Shown: positions 7,060-15,685 of the stretch, piece after piece
Layout of the letters: each line of letters starts with the position of its first letter
Position numbering within the stretch: position 1 is the stretch's first letter
NCBI GenBank assembly: GCA_964242925.1
Contig: CAXTBW010000036.1
Coordinates: 1 to 36,628 of the forward strand
DNA: 36,628 nt
Source: LMUY01 sp964242925
GTDB lineage: Bacteria > Pseudomonadota > Alphaproteobacteria > Acetobacterales > Acetobacteraceae
Direction of reading: 5' to 3'
Notes under the pieces: generated by a model
Databases searched by the model: none
What the model saw: only the letters and a program-made list of their open reading frames with translations
What the model was told of the DNA's origin: nothing
Program-made: the position numbers and the translations under genes

Positions 7060-8421
7060 ATGCCACGCCAGATGACCATGATCGCGTTCCTTCAGGCGCA
7101 GAACTGTTCGAACCTGCCGTCGTCGTGGCGGCACCCGGCCTCGGCGCCGGACTTCACCTCGCCCGAATACTACCAGCGGATCGGGCGCGTGCTGGAGGAG
7201 GGCAAGTTCCACATGGCCTTCTTCGACGACCGCCTGGCGATGCCGGACATCTACTCCGGCGGCTTCGGCGAGACGGTCGAGAACGGCATCCGCGCGGTGA
7301 AGCTGGACCTGGTCTCCATCGTGACCGCGATGGGCATGGCGACGTCCAAGCTCGGCCTGGGCGCGACGTACTCCACCACCTATTACGAACCGTTCCACGT
7401 CGCCCGCGTGTTCGCCACGCTGGACCTGATGACGAAGGGCCGCTCGGCGTGGAACATCGTCACGTCGCTGAACGATTCGGAGGCGCTGAACTTCGGCCGC
7501 ACCGAGCATCTGGAGCACGACCTGCGCTATGACCGCGCGGAGGAGTTCATGCAGGTTGTCATGGGCCATTGGGGCACCTGGGACGACGACGCGCTCATCG
7601 TCGACAAGAACTCCGGCCGCTTCGCCGACGCGGCCAAGGTGCACCAGCTCGATCACGCGGGAAAATTCTTCAAGTCGCGCGGGCCGTTCACCGTGCCTCG
7701 ATCGCCACAGGGCCATCCGGTGCTGTTGCAGGCCGGGCAAAGCGGGCGTGGACGCCAATTTGCGGGGCGTTGGGCCGAGATCGTGTTCGTGGTCTACCCC
7801 ACTCTGGCGGCGGGGCAGAAGCAATACGCCGAGCTGAAGGCCGCCGTCGCCGCGGAGGGCCGCGATCCCGACCAGGTCCACGTGGCGCCGGCCTGCTACG
7901 TGATCTGCGGCGAGAGCAAGCAGATGGCGGTCGACAAGAAAGGGTTGATCGACGAGCTGGCCAAGCCGATCGACGGGCTGACGCTGTTGTCCGAGGTGCT
8001 GAACTACGACCTAGCCAAGCTGCCCTACGAACAACCGCTGTCGGACGACGAGCTGGCTTCGCTGTCCTGGCACGGCCTGCGCGACCGGATCGTCGCGTTG
8101 AGCGGCAAGAAGAACCCGAGCGTCGCGGATTTCGTGCATTTCTCCGGCCGCGGCACCGTCAAGGAGCATCACGCCTTCGTCGGCACGCCCGGCGAGGTGG
8201 CGGACCAAATGGAAGAGTGGTTCACCGGCGGCGCCTGCGACGGCTTCGTGCTGGCCGCCACTCACATGCCCGGCGCCTACGAGGATTTCTCCCGCCTGGT
8301 AGCGCCCGAACTGCAGCGGCGCGGGTTGTTCCGCAAGGAGTACGCGGGCGACACGCTGCGCGAGAACCTCGGTCTAGCCCGCCCAAGCGCGGCACACTGC
8401 CGCATGGCGGCCCGTGCGTAA
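7060..8421 (+). CDS. LLM-class FMN-dependent monooxygenase, NtaA/SnaA/DszA family
   Basis: The 453-residue luciferase-like TIM barrel contains WRHPASAPDFTSPEYYQRIG and EEGKFHMAFFDDRLAMPD at the start. LGATYSTTYYEPFHVARVFA and SGRSAWNIVTS-like residues (KGRSAWNIVTSLND) follow, and VLLQAGQSGRGRQFA provides the FMN phosphate/ribityl segment. The C-terminal VGTPGEVADQMEEWF is the usual family ending. Members of this subgroup use reduced FMN from a separate reductase to oxidise substrates such as nitrilotriacetate, dibenzothiophene sulfone or dimethyl sulfide. No flavin reductase gene is seen nearby. It lies 28 bases after the DUF4387 gene and is probably the last gene of this arm, since a palindromic repeat follows. 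Its link to the lyase pathway is inferred from position only. Confidence 0.87.
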   Translation: MPRQMTMIAFLQAQNCSNLPSSWRHPASAPDFTSPEYYQRIGRVLEEGKFHMAFFDDRLAMPDIYSGGFGETVENGIRAVKLDLVSIVTAMGMATSKLGLGATYSTTYYEPFHVARVFATLDLMTKGRSAWNIVTSLNDSEALNFGRTEHLEHDLRYDRAEEFMQVVMGHWGTWDDDALIVDKNSGRFADAAKVHQLDHAGKFFKSRGPFTVPRSPQGHPVLLQAGQSGRGRQFAGRWAEIVFVVYPTLAAGQKQYAELKAAVAAEGRDPDQVHVAPACYVICGESKQMAVDKKGLIDELAKPIDGLTLLSEVLNYDLAKLPYEQPLSDDELASLSWHGLRDRIVALSGKKNPSVADFVHFSGRGTVKEHHAFVGTPGEVADQMEEWFTGGACDGFVLAATHMPGAYEDFSRLVAPELQRRGLFRKEYAGDTLRENLGLARPSAAHCRMAARA

Positions 8422-8442
8422 CTCCGGGCGCCTCTCCAACCC

Positions 8443-8581
8443 CGTCATGCCTGGGCTTGACCCGGGCGCCCACGACGCCCCAACCGCGTCGGTGCGTCCA
8501 GGTTGAGCTTCAAACGGGCGAACAAGGCGCGACGCCATCTGCCGTGCCCCGTGGATACCAGAGTCAAGCCCTGGCATGACG
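8443..8581. repeat. Dispersed palindromic repeat, family 1, copy A
   Basis: The element starts CGTCATGCCTGGGCTTGACC and ends GAGTCAAGCCCTGGCATGAC plus G, so its ends are an imperfect inverted repeat of roughly 28 bases. The interior (about 85 bases) resembles that of copies B, C and D elsewhere in this window. It fills the space between the convergent monooxygenase and glnE genes and could act as a bidirectional terminator-like hairpin. No ORF is contained. Confidence 0.8.
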
Positions 8582-8593
8582 AATTGGGAAGGA

Positions 8594-11476
8594 TCACTCC
8601 AGCGCCCCAACCCGCGCGGTGAACGCGGCCCGCACCTGGTCGGCGACAGCCTCGACCCTCGCGTTGAACGCCGCCAGGTCGACGGCGCCGGTAGCGCGCA
8701 GCAGGGTGTCCAACGCCGCCTCCGGCAGGCTGTCGGGCGGGCGGGCGCCGAGCGTGATGCGCAACAGGCCCTGCACGGTGCGCCAGAGATGGTCGGCCTC
8801 CAACAGCGTGGCGCGCTCCGCCGCCGTGAAGGCGCCGGCGCTGGAAAGCTGTTCGATCGCGACGCGAACCGTCTGGGCAGGGCGGGCGGCCGGGGTCAGC
8901 AGAAGCGCAGCCTGCACGATGAACTCGACCTCCACCTGCCCGCCGCGGCGCAGCTTCACGTCCCACGGGCCGTGCGCCGGCAGGTCGCGCAGCATGCGGG
9001 CGCGCATCGCGGCGGCGTCGGGACGGATGACGGCCGGGTCGGCGGCATCCATCGCCTCGGCGGCCGCGCGCTCGATGGCGGCGCACAGGGCAGGGGGGCC
9101 GGCCACGACGCGCGCGCGGGTCAGAGCCATGCGCTCCCAGGTCCAGGCGTCCGCGGCGTGGTAGCGGCGGAACGAGGCGAGGCTGACGGCGACCGGGCCT
9201 TTGTTGCCGGACGGCCGCAGCCGCATGTCCACGGCGTATAGCGCGCCGTCGGCCCCGGGCGCGGTCAGCGCGGCGACCAGGGCGTGCGCGGCGCGGATGT
9301 AATATTGACTGGGCGGCAGGCGGCGGGGGCCGTCGCTGTCGCCGGCGTCAGGCGCGTGGTCGTAAACCAGCATCAGGTCCAGGTCGGAGCCCGCCATCAT
9401 CTCCCGCCCGCCGGCCTTGCCCAGCAGCACCACGGCCATCCCGCCACCCTCGACTTGGCCGTGGCGCTCGGCATGGGCGGCCAGCACGCGCGGCAGCAGC
9501 ACCGTCAACGCGGCATCCGCCAGTTCGGTGCGGCGCAGCCCGGCGGCGTCGGCGTCCAAGCGACCCTCCATCTGCGCGACGGCCAGGCGGAACTCCTCGC
9601 CGCGGACGGTGCGGCGCACGATGGCGACGGCGTCGTCCGGCGACCGGGCGTCGGCCAATTGGGCGTGCAGCAGCGCCGCCGGGTCGGGCGGGCCGTCCTC
9701 CGGCGACAGCAGGCCGTCCAGCGCGGCGGGCACGGCGGCGAGGTGATCGGCCAGCGACGGCGCCGCGCCCAGCACGGCGGCGACGCGGCCCAGCAGCACC
9801 GGCTGGCGCTGGAACAGGGACAGCACGTGCACCCCGCCCGGCAGGCGGCCCAGCAGGGTGTCGGCGCGGCTGAACGCGGCGTCGGGCTGGCGCTGGTCGA
9901 CCAGGGCGCGCAACAGGTCGGGCAGCACCGCCTCCAGCAGAGCCCGCGCCCGTTGCGAGCGGAAGGCCCGCGGGACCCCGGCTCGCCATGACCGCACCGC
10001 GGTTAGGATGCGTTCCGGCTCGGTGAACCCCATCGCGCGCAGCCCGGCCTCGGTGAGCGGCGCGGCCTCGCCCGGTTCGCCGGCGTCGAACAGCGTGGCG
10101 TCGTAGCCGCGCACCAAGTCCAACCGCGCCAGCAAGTCGGCCGCGAACGCCGCGCCGTCGTCGTAGCCCATGAAGCGGGCGAACCGCGCCACGCCGTCAG
10201 GGTCGGCGGGCAGGCTGTGGGTCTGCCGGTCCGCCACCATCTGCAGCCGGTGTTCGACCCGGCGCAGAAACCCATACGCCTCCGCCAGGTCCGCAGCCGT
10301 GCCAGGCGGCAGCCGGCCCGCCTCGCTCAGCGCGCCGAGCGCGTCCACGGTGGCGGGCGCCCGCAGCGACGGGTCGCGCCCGCCCCACACCAATTGCATC
10401 GTCTGCACGGCGAACTCGACGCCGCGGATGCCGCCCTCGCCGAGCTTCACGTCGTGCCCGGCGATGCGCGCGACCAGGTCGGCGGTCTGCGCCAGGGCGG
10501 TGGCGTGGTGCGCGTCCATCCGGCGCTTCATGGCGCGGATGTCGGCGACAGCGGCGAAGTCCAGGTGGCGGCGCCAGACGAACGGCCGTATCTCGCGCAG
10601 GAAATGCTGGCCGAGCGCGTGGTCGCCGGCGACCGGGCGCGCCTTGATCATGGCGGCGCGTTCCCAGTTCTCCCCCAGGCTCTCGTAGTAGGCGAGGGCG
10701 GCGGGCAGGGCGATGACCGGCGGCGTGGCGCCCGGGTCCGGCCGCAGCCGCAGGTCCGTGCGGAAGACGTAGCCGTCCGCGTCGCGCGCCTCCATAAGGG
10801 TGCAAACGTCGCGCGCGAGCCGGGTGAACACGCCGCCAAGCCCCTCGGCGGCGTCCGCGTGGCGGCCATGCCGGTAGCGGGCGGGGTCGTAGATCAGCAC
10901 GAGGTCGATATCACTGGAATAGTTCAGCTCCCGCGCGCCCAGCTTGCCCATGCCCAGCACGACGAACCCGCTCTGGGACGCCATGCGGCGGCCGGGCGGC
11001 AAGCGCAGCGCAGCGCGGGCGGCGGCGGCGCGCAGGCCGTGGGCGACGGCGGCCTCCAGCGCGGCTTCCGCCAGGTCGCTGAGCGCGCCGGTGACGCGCG
11101 GCAACGGCCAGACGCCGCCGATGTCCGCGATGGCCGCGGCCAACCCCAGGCGGCGCTTGGCCTGGCGCAGGGTGGCGGCCAGCGCGGGCCGGGGGGCGGC
11201 GGCCGGGCTGGCCCGCACGTCGCGCAAGGCGGCGGCGACCACCGCGTCTGGTCCGTCGCGCCACAGGCGGCGCAGCGTGGCCGACTCGCGCACGGCGAGG
11301 TCGGACAGGAACGGACTGTTGCCGCCCAGCGCGCGCAGCATGGCGGACGCGCCCGGCTGGCGAAGCACACGGGCCTCGGCCGGGCCGATCGCCGCGAACC
11401 GTTCGACCAGCCGCTCCGCCGCGTCCGGGTCGGCCGGCCCAGGCCAGGCAGTCTCGGGCCAGGCAGTCTCGGGCCA
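8594..11476 (-). CDS. glnE: Glutamine synthetase adenylyltransferase/adenylyl-removing enzyme (N-terminus in gap)
   Basis: About 960 residues are visible, with the GlnE two-domain plan. The N-terminal nucleotidyltransferase (deadenylylation) domain has GMGKLGARELNYSSDIDLV and the TDLRLRPDP metal site, then GEGGIRGVEFAVQ. A helical linker follows, and the C-terminal (adenylylation) domain has LLGKAGGREMMAGSDLDLML, VDMRLRPSG and KLRRGGQVEVEFIVQ. The enzyme adds and removes AMP on glutamine synthetase in response to PII and glutamine, so it controls nitrogen assimilation in the cytosol. Family members are roughly 950-1000 residues, so only a few tens of residues should be missing in the 100-N gap. 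The visible 5-prime end is a WPETAWPETAW repeat encoded by a 15-base tandem repeat. Confidence 0.95.
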   Translation of the reverse strand, partial: WPETAWPETAWPGPADPDAAERLVERFAAIGPAEARVLRQPGASAMLRALGGNSPFLSDLAVRESATLRRLWRDGPDAVVAAALRDVRASPAAAPRPALAATLRQAKRRLGLAAAIADIGGVWPLPRVTGALSDLAEAALEAAVAHGLRAAAARAALRLPPGRRMASQSGFVVLGMGKLGARELNYSSDIDLVLIYDPARYRHGRHADAAEGLGGVFTRLARDVCTLMEARDADGYVFRTDLRLRPDPGATPPVIALPAALAYYESLGENWERAAMIKARPVAGDHALGQHFLREIRPFVWRRHLDFAAVADIRAMKRRMDAHHATALAQTADLVARIAGHDVKLGEGGIRGVEFAVQTMQLVWGGRDPSLRAPATVDALGALSEAGRLPPGTAADLAEAYGFLRRVEHRLQMVADRQTHSLPADPDGVARFARFMGYDDGAAFAADLLARLDLVRGYDATLFDAGEPGEAAPLTEAGLRAMGFTEPERILTAVRSWRAGVPRAFRSQRARALLEAVLPDLLRALVDQRQPDAAFSRADTLLGRLPGGVHVLSLFQRQPVLLGRVAAVLGAAPSLADHLAAVPAALDGLLSPEDGPPDPAALLHAQLADARSPDDAVAIVRRTVRGEEFRLAVAQMEGRLDADAAGLRRTELADAALTVLLPRVLAAHAERHGQVEGGGMAVVLLGKAGGREMMAGSDLDLMLVYDHAPDAGDSDGPRRLPPSQYYIRAAHALVAALTAPGADGALYAVDMRLRPSGNKGPVAVSLASFRRYHAADAWTWERMALTRARVVAGPPALCAAIERAAAEAMDAADPAVIRPDAAAMRARMLRDLPAHGPWDVKLRRGGQVEVEFIVQAALLLTPAARPAQTVRVAIEQLSSAGAFTAAERATLLEADHLWRTVQGLLRITLGARPPDSLPEAALDTLLRATGAVDLAAFNARVEAVADQVRAAFTARVGALE
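11443..11476. repeat. 15-bp tandem repeat running into the assembly gap
   Basis: The unit GCCAGGCAGTCTCGG occurs perfectly twice (11443-11457 and 11458-11472), and the first four bases of a third copy precede the Ns. In glnE the unit is in frame (5 codons, W-P-E-T-A), so copy-number changes would not break the gene. The array is cut by the gap, so its true length is unknown. Confidence 0.85.
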
Positions 11477-11576
11477 NNNNNNNNNNNNNNNNNNNNNNNN
11501 NNNNNNNNNNNNNNNNNNNNNNNNNNNNNNNNNNNNNNNNNNNNNNNNNNNNNNNNNNNNNNNNNNNNNNNNNNNN
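11477..11576. other. Assembly gap (100 N)
   Basis: Exactly 100 Ns, a common placeholder for a gap of unknown size. It hides the start of glnE and most of the glnE/AsmA-like divergent promoter region. Any open frame that reads across it is an artefact. Confidence 0.99.
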
Positions 11577-11596
11577 GTTGACCGAAGCAGGTCAAC
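11577..11596. promoter_or_regulatory. Perfect inverted repeat upstream of AsmA-like gene
   Basis: GTTGACC and GGTCAAC form a perfect 7-base inverted repeat around a 6-base loop. It ends 8 bases before the ATG of the AsmA-like gene, directly next to the gap. It could be an operator or a hairpin over the ribosome binding region. Chance is not excluded. Confidence 0.3.
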
Positions 11597-11604
11597 CACC
11601 GGCC

Positions 11605-14600
11605 ATGCGGATGCTGCGCACGGCGGCCCGCGACGTGGCGCAGTGGGCCCGATGGCTGCTCGGTGCGGTGGTCGGGCTGGCGATCGTCCTGCTGCTGGCG
11701 GGCGGCGGGCTGCTCTGGCGGCTTGGCCAGGGCCCGCTGGATGTCACGACGCTGGCGCGCTGGCTGGCCGCGCGGGAAGCGCCGGACGCCACGCTGGACC
11801 GCATGACAGTCGAGCTGCAGCCGAGCCCGGCGGGTCGCGTCGTCCGCATCGCCGTCGCCGCCCTGAACTACCCGGCGGACGGCGCCGAGCCGGGCGGAAC
11901 GCTTCGCAGCGGCACGGTCGCCCTGCTGCTGCGCCCTTTGCTGGCGCGCCGCCTCGCCCCGCAGGACATGACGTTGGATGGGCTGCACGTGCAAGTGGCC
12001 GCTTCCACGTTCGGCGCGGGGGGGCCTGGGCGCCCGGCGGGCTGGCAGGTCACGCTGGCCGGGTTGCGGCGCGTCAGCCTTACGGATGGCGAGCTGGCGC
12101 TGACCGATAGCGGGGCAGGCGACACCGTGCACGTGCGCGCTGGCGCGGCCGAGCTGACGCGCGGCGACGATGGCGCGGTCGCGGGCCACGCCGCCGCGGT
12201 CGCCGCCATCGCGAACGCGTCCGTGCAGGTGGAGGCCGACGCCGCGCAGGCCGCCGACAGCGTCCAGCTCACGGTCGCAACGTCGCCCGTTTCGCCTGCC
12301 GCGCTGGCCAAGGCGGTCCCGGCACTGGCGGCGCTGGGCGCGCTGGACGCGGCTATCTCGTTGCGGATCGAAGCCTCCCTCGACCCGGCGATGACGCTGC
12401 GCCATGTCGCGGTCCACGCCGAGTCCGGGTCGGGGTCGGTGCAGCTGCCGGCGAAAGGCGGTGGGACCAGCACGGGCCAGTTCGCGTCGATGGCGCTCGA
12501 TGCGGAGGGCGACCTGCAGTCGGTCACGCTGCGGCAACTGCGCCTGGTGCTGGCGGCGCCGTCCGGCAACCCGCCCACCACGGTGCTGTTCTCGGGCGAT
12601 GCCGCACGGACCGGCGAGCGGCTCACCGCGCACGTCGTGGTGGATATCGACCGCTTTATCGCCGGCGACCTGGCGGGTCTGTGGCCCGCCCGGGTCGGTG
12701 GCGACTCGCGGGCGTGGCTCACGGAGAACGTCACCGCCGGGCTGATCCACGACGGACACATCACCTTCACGCTGACCGGCGCCGCGAACGGCGACGACAT
12801 GGATCTGACGCAGGCGGGCGGCGTGCTGACCGGGGATGACGTAACCGTCTGGTGGCTGCGCCCGGTTCCGCCGGTCGAGCACGGGCGCGTGGCCGTGGTC
12901 TGGCAGGACCCCGACACGTTGCTGCTGACCGTCACCGGCGCGCGGCAGGGCGCGATCGTCTCGCGCCTGACCACGGTCAAGCTCACCGGGTTGGCCGGGA
13001 ACCACCAGTTCGCCAACATCGAGGCCGAATTGGCCGGTCCGCTGGCGGCCGTGTTTACGCTGCTAAAGCATCCCCGGCTCAATCTGCTGAGCAAGCACCC
13101 GGTCCCGATCACCAACCCGTCCGGCATGGTGACCGACCAGCTGTCGGTCCGCTTGCCGCTGGAGGCCAACGTGGACATCGACCACGTGCCGATCCGCTCG
13201 CACGGGCAGGTCGCCGACGCGCATCTCGGCGGCATCGTCGCGGGCCGCGACCTGGACCACGGCCAATTGACGGTCGACGTCACCAACGACGCGCTGAACG
13301 TGACCGGCGCCGCGCAGATCGACCACATCCCCGCGACGCTGACCGAGGTGATGGATTTCCGCCTGGGCCCGCCGAGCCAAGTGGTGCAGCACGCGACGGC
13401 GTCGTTGCGGGTCGGCGAGCGCGACGCGAGCGCCGCCGGGCTGGGCGTGGTCGGGTTGGACGCCGGGGTGGTGATCGCCGACGTGGATTACGCCGAACAG
13501 CGCAACGGCTCCGCGACGATCGGGCTGCACGCCGACGTCACGGGGGCTGGCTTCCACACGCCGCTGGGCTGGGCAAAGGCGGTCGGGTCGGCCGGGCATG
13601 TCGAGGCGCGGGTGTTGCTGTCGAACGGCCGGCTGGCGGCGCTGGACCAGGTGCGGGCGGACGCGCCGGGCTTGTCCGTGGCGGCCCGAACCGACGTTGC
13701 GGCGGGCCGCCCGGCGGTTGTGCATATTGAGCGGGGAGACGTCGGGCGGACCAGCGCCACCGGCCAGATCACGCTGCCGCAGAGCGACGGCGACCCGTAC
13801 CGCGTGACGCTCGCCGGGCGGCAGCTGGACCTCGAGGGCCGGTTGGTCGGGCACGACTCAGGCCCAGCGCCGAGCTTCGGGCGGACCGGCGGCAGCGCGT
13901 CGCCCTACCTGGTGGATCTGCGCTTCGACCGGGTGGTGCTCGGGCCGGACCGTGGGATCGGACCGCTCGCGCTCACCGCCCGCGGCGATGGCAAGCGGCT
14001 GGCGTCGGCGCGGCTGACGCTGGCCGGGCCGGACCCGGCGTTGGTGACGCTGCGCGCGGCTGGCGAGGCGCGGGAGCTGCACGCGGAGGCCGCGAACCTG
14101 GGAATGCTGCTGCGCATGGCGGGCTACGCTTCGGAGATCGACGGCGGGGCGCTCCGCCTGGATGGGCGGTTCGAGGACCGGCAGCCCGGCAGCCCGTTCG
14201 ACGGCACGCTGGACCTGCGCAACTTCAAGGTCCGCGGCGCCCCAGTGGTGGGCAAGCTGCTGCAGGGGGTGACGCTGTATGGCCTGGTGGATGCATTACG
14301 GGGGCCTGGGCTGGTGTTCGACCGGCTGGCGACCCAGGTGCGGCTGGACGGATCGGTGCTGGACGTGAAGGACGCGCGCGCGTTCAGCTCGTCGCTGGGA
14401 GTGACCGCATCGGGACGGCTCGACTTCGGCCGTAAGCTGGTGGCATTGAACGGCACTATTGTGCCAGCGTATTTTTTCAACGCGTTGCCGGGCCGCATCC
14501 CGCTGATCGGCAGACTGTTCAGCCCGGAGAAGGGCAGTGGCGTGTTCGCCGCGAACTACTCGCTGAAGGGTTCGCTGACGGACCCGGCGGTGTCGATCAA

Positions 14601-14655
14601 CCCGCTCGCCGCGCTGACCCCGGGTTTCCTGCGCGGGTTTTTCGACCTGTTCTGA
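11605..14655 (+). CDS. AsmA-like / DUF3971 family membrane-anchored protein
   Basis: The protein is about 1016 residues long. It has a single N-terminal membrane helix (LLGAVVGLAIVLLLAGGGLL) followed by a long, beta-rich periplasmic body. The body carries DVTVWWLRPVPPVEHGRVAV mid-protein and a C-terminal AsmA-type domain with TASGRLDFGRKLVALNGTIV, IPLIGRLFSPEKGSGVFAA and PAVSINPLAALTPGFLRG. These match the YhdP/DUF3971 branch of AsmA-like proteins, which form long bridges thought to move phospholipids between inner and outer membranes. The ATG at 11605 places the basic residues just before the helix. A TTG at 11578 is in frame, but the gap hides upstream sequence. It is divergent from glnE. 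A palindromic repeat follows the stop, and no partner gene is adjacent. Confidence 0.82.
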   Translation: MRMLRTAARDVAQWARWLLGAVVGLAIVLLLAGGGLLWRLGQGPLDVTTLARWLAAREAPDATLDRMTVELQPSPAGRVVRIAVAALNYPADGAEPGGTLRSGTVALLLRPLLARRLAPQDMTLDGLHVQVAASTFGAGGPGRPAGWQVTLAGLRRVSLTDGELALTDSGAGDTVHVRAGAAELTRGDDGAVAGHAAAVAAIANASVQVEADAAQAADSVQLTVATSPVSPAALAKAVPALAALGALDAAISLRIEASLDPAMTLRHVAVHAESGSGSVQLPAKGGGTSTGQFASMALDAEGDLQSVTLRQLRLVLAAPSGNPPTTVLFSGDAARTGERLTAHVVVDIDRFIAGDLAGLWPARVGGDSRAWLTENVTAGLIHDGHITFTLTGAANGDDMDLTQAGGVLTGDDVTVWWLRPVPPVEHGRVAVVWQDPDTLLLTVTGARQGAIVSRLTTVKLTGLAGNHQFANIEAELAGPLAAVFTLLKHPRLNLLSKHPVPITNPSGMVTDQLSVRLPLEANVDIDHVPIRSHGQVADAHLGGIVAGRDLDHGQLTVDVTNDALNVTGAAQIDHIPATLTEVMDFRLGPPSQVVQHATASLRVGERDASAAGLGVVGLDAGVVIADVDYAEQRNGSATIGLHADVTGAGFHTPLGWAKAVGSAGHVEARVLLSNGRLAALDQVRADAPGLSVAARTDVAAGRPAVVHIERGDVGRTSATGQITLPQSDGDPYRVTLAGRQLDLEGRLVGHDSGPAPSFGRTGGSASPYLVDLRFDRVVLGPDRGIGPLALTARGDGKRLASARLTLAGPDPALVTLRAAGEARELHAEAANLGMLLRMAGYASEIDGGALRLDGRFEDRQPGSPFDGTLDLRNFKVRGAPVVGKLLQGVTLYGLVDALRGPGLVFDRLATQVRLDGSVLDVKDARAFSSSLGVTASGRLDFGRKLVALNGTIVPAYFFNALPGRIPLIGRLFSPEKGSGVFAANYSLKGSLTDPAVSINPLAALTPGFLRGFFDLF

Positions 14656-14677
14656 CGGGCGCGCCCAACACCCCGTC

Positions 14678-14813
14678 CGTCATGCCAGGGCTTGACCCTG
14701 GTATCCACGGCGTCCAATCACGCTGGCTAAATCGATTTGCGTTTGGAAGCGCCACGACGCGCGACGTCGTGTGCCGCAGCCCGTGTATGCCAGGGCCAAG
14801 CCCTGGCATGACG
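14678..14813. repeat. Dispersed palindromic repeat, family 1, copy B
   Basis: The ends are CGTCATGCCAGGGCTTGACC and CCAGGGCCAAGCCCTGGCAT plus GACG, a near-perfect inverted repeat. The interior from about 14708 to 14786 is similar to the reverse complement of copy C (shared blocks CCACGGCGTCCA, ATTTGCGTT-like and GCGACGTC). It separates the convergent AsmA-like and PNPOx-like genes. Confidence 0.82.
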
Positions 14814-14833
14814 GTATGGGGAGGGACGGCCTC

Positions 14834-15559
14834 CTACGCCTCGTCGCCGTACAGCTTGCGGTAGGCCTCGAGCATCACTGCGTCCAGATTGCGCCCGGCC
14901 ACGTAGCTCGACATGCCCTCCGGCCGGGTGACGCCCGCCAGTTGGCGTGGGCACTCCTCGGCGGCGTCGATGACGGTGCGGACCGGCAGCTTCGCCGTCC
15001 AGGCGGGCACCGCGTAGTCCTCCTCGTCGTCGTGCAGCGGCTCGTCGCGGATCTTGCCGGACGCGCTCTCGATCTCCATGCCGAGGAACGTCGTCGCCTT
15101 GATCTCCTGCTTGGTGGGCGGCCGGATCAGCTTGGACCGGTCCAGGAAGAACCGGTCGACGAAGCTGTCCATGGCGGCCAACTTCTGAGCCTCGTCCTCG
15201 ATGATGTGCGCCTTCCCGTAGGCCATCACCGACCGGTAGTTGATCGAGTGATTGAAGCCGCACCGCGCCAGCATGATGGCGTCCACATGCGTCACCGTGA
15301 GGCAGACCGGGATGCCGCCGGCCTGGTTGCGCAGCATCCGGCTGGCGGACGAGCCATGCCAGTACAAGTGGTCGCCCTCGCGCCAGAACGACGTGGGCGT
15401 GCAGTAGGGCTGGCCGTCGATGACGTAGGCGATGTGGCAGACCAGCGCCGAGTCGAGGATGTCGTAGACCGTTGCCTTGTCATACTTGCCGCGCTGCGGA
15501 CGGCGCACGACGCGGTTGCGCTTGGTCATCTCGAAATCGGTCTGGTTCGTGTCGGGCAT
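14834..15559 (-). CDS. Pyridoxamine 5'-phosphate oxidase-family (FMN-binding split barrel) protein
   Basis: This 241-residue protein of the split beta-barrel flavin fold has YDILDSALVCHIAYVIDGQP, YCTPTSFWREGDHLYWHGSS and the SRMLRN helix. SVMAYGKAHIIEDEAQKLAA follows in the FMN-binding region. This resembles the NimA/5-nitroimidazole-reductase-like and related PNPOx families rather than true PdxH, and the PdxH C-terminal domain is absent. The ATG at 15559 has GGAG eight bases upstream. A second ATG ten codons later would also leave the barrel whole. It is divergent from the glutamine amidotransferase and MocR genes, and such regulators often control a divergent neighbour. The substrate is unknown. 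Confidence 0.85.
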   Translation of the reverse strand: MPDTNQTDFEMTKRNRVVRRPQRGKYDKATVYDILDSALVCHIAYVIDGQPYCTPTSFWREGDHLYWHGSSASRMLRNQAGGIPVCLTVTHVDAIMLARCGFNHSINYRSVMAYGKAHIIEDEAQKLAAMDSFVDRFFLDRSKLIRPPTKQEIKATTFLGMEIESASGKIRDEPLHDDEEDYAVPAWTAKLPVRTVIDAAEECPRQLAGVTRPEGMSSYVAGRNLDAVMLEAYRKLYGDEA

Positions 15560-15615
15560 GGCGGCGACTCCTGACGGTGAGCGCATCAGAGGCCGGCGAA
15601 GTGGTTTGCAAAAGA

Positions 15616-15644
15616 GCCAATACCGTAAAAGTTGGCGAACCAAT
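15616..15644. promoter_or_regulatory. Candidate MocR-type operator (CCAAT direct and inverted repeats)
   Basis: The 126-base space between the divergent PNPOx-like and amidotransferase genes holds CCAAT at 15617-15621 and again at 15640-15644, with TTGG at 15632-15635 between them. TTGGCGAACCAA is itself palindromic, and GCCAA/TTGGC form a wider inverted pair. MocR/PdxR-type regulators bind direct or inverted repeats of this kind next to the genes they control, and a MocR gene is two genes away. Confidence 0.35.
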
Positions 15645-15685
15645 TTCGCTGGCGCCCGCGACGGCGGCGTGGCACGACGCGCCGT

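Noticed and set aside
10924..13005. Open frame reading through the run of Ns
   Set aside because: The gap has unknown length and sequence, so any frame crossing it is artificial; both flanks belong to glnE and the AsmA-like gene in other frames.
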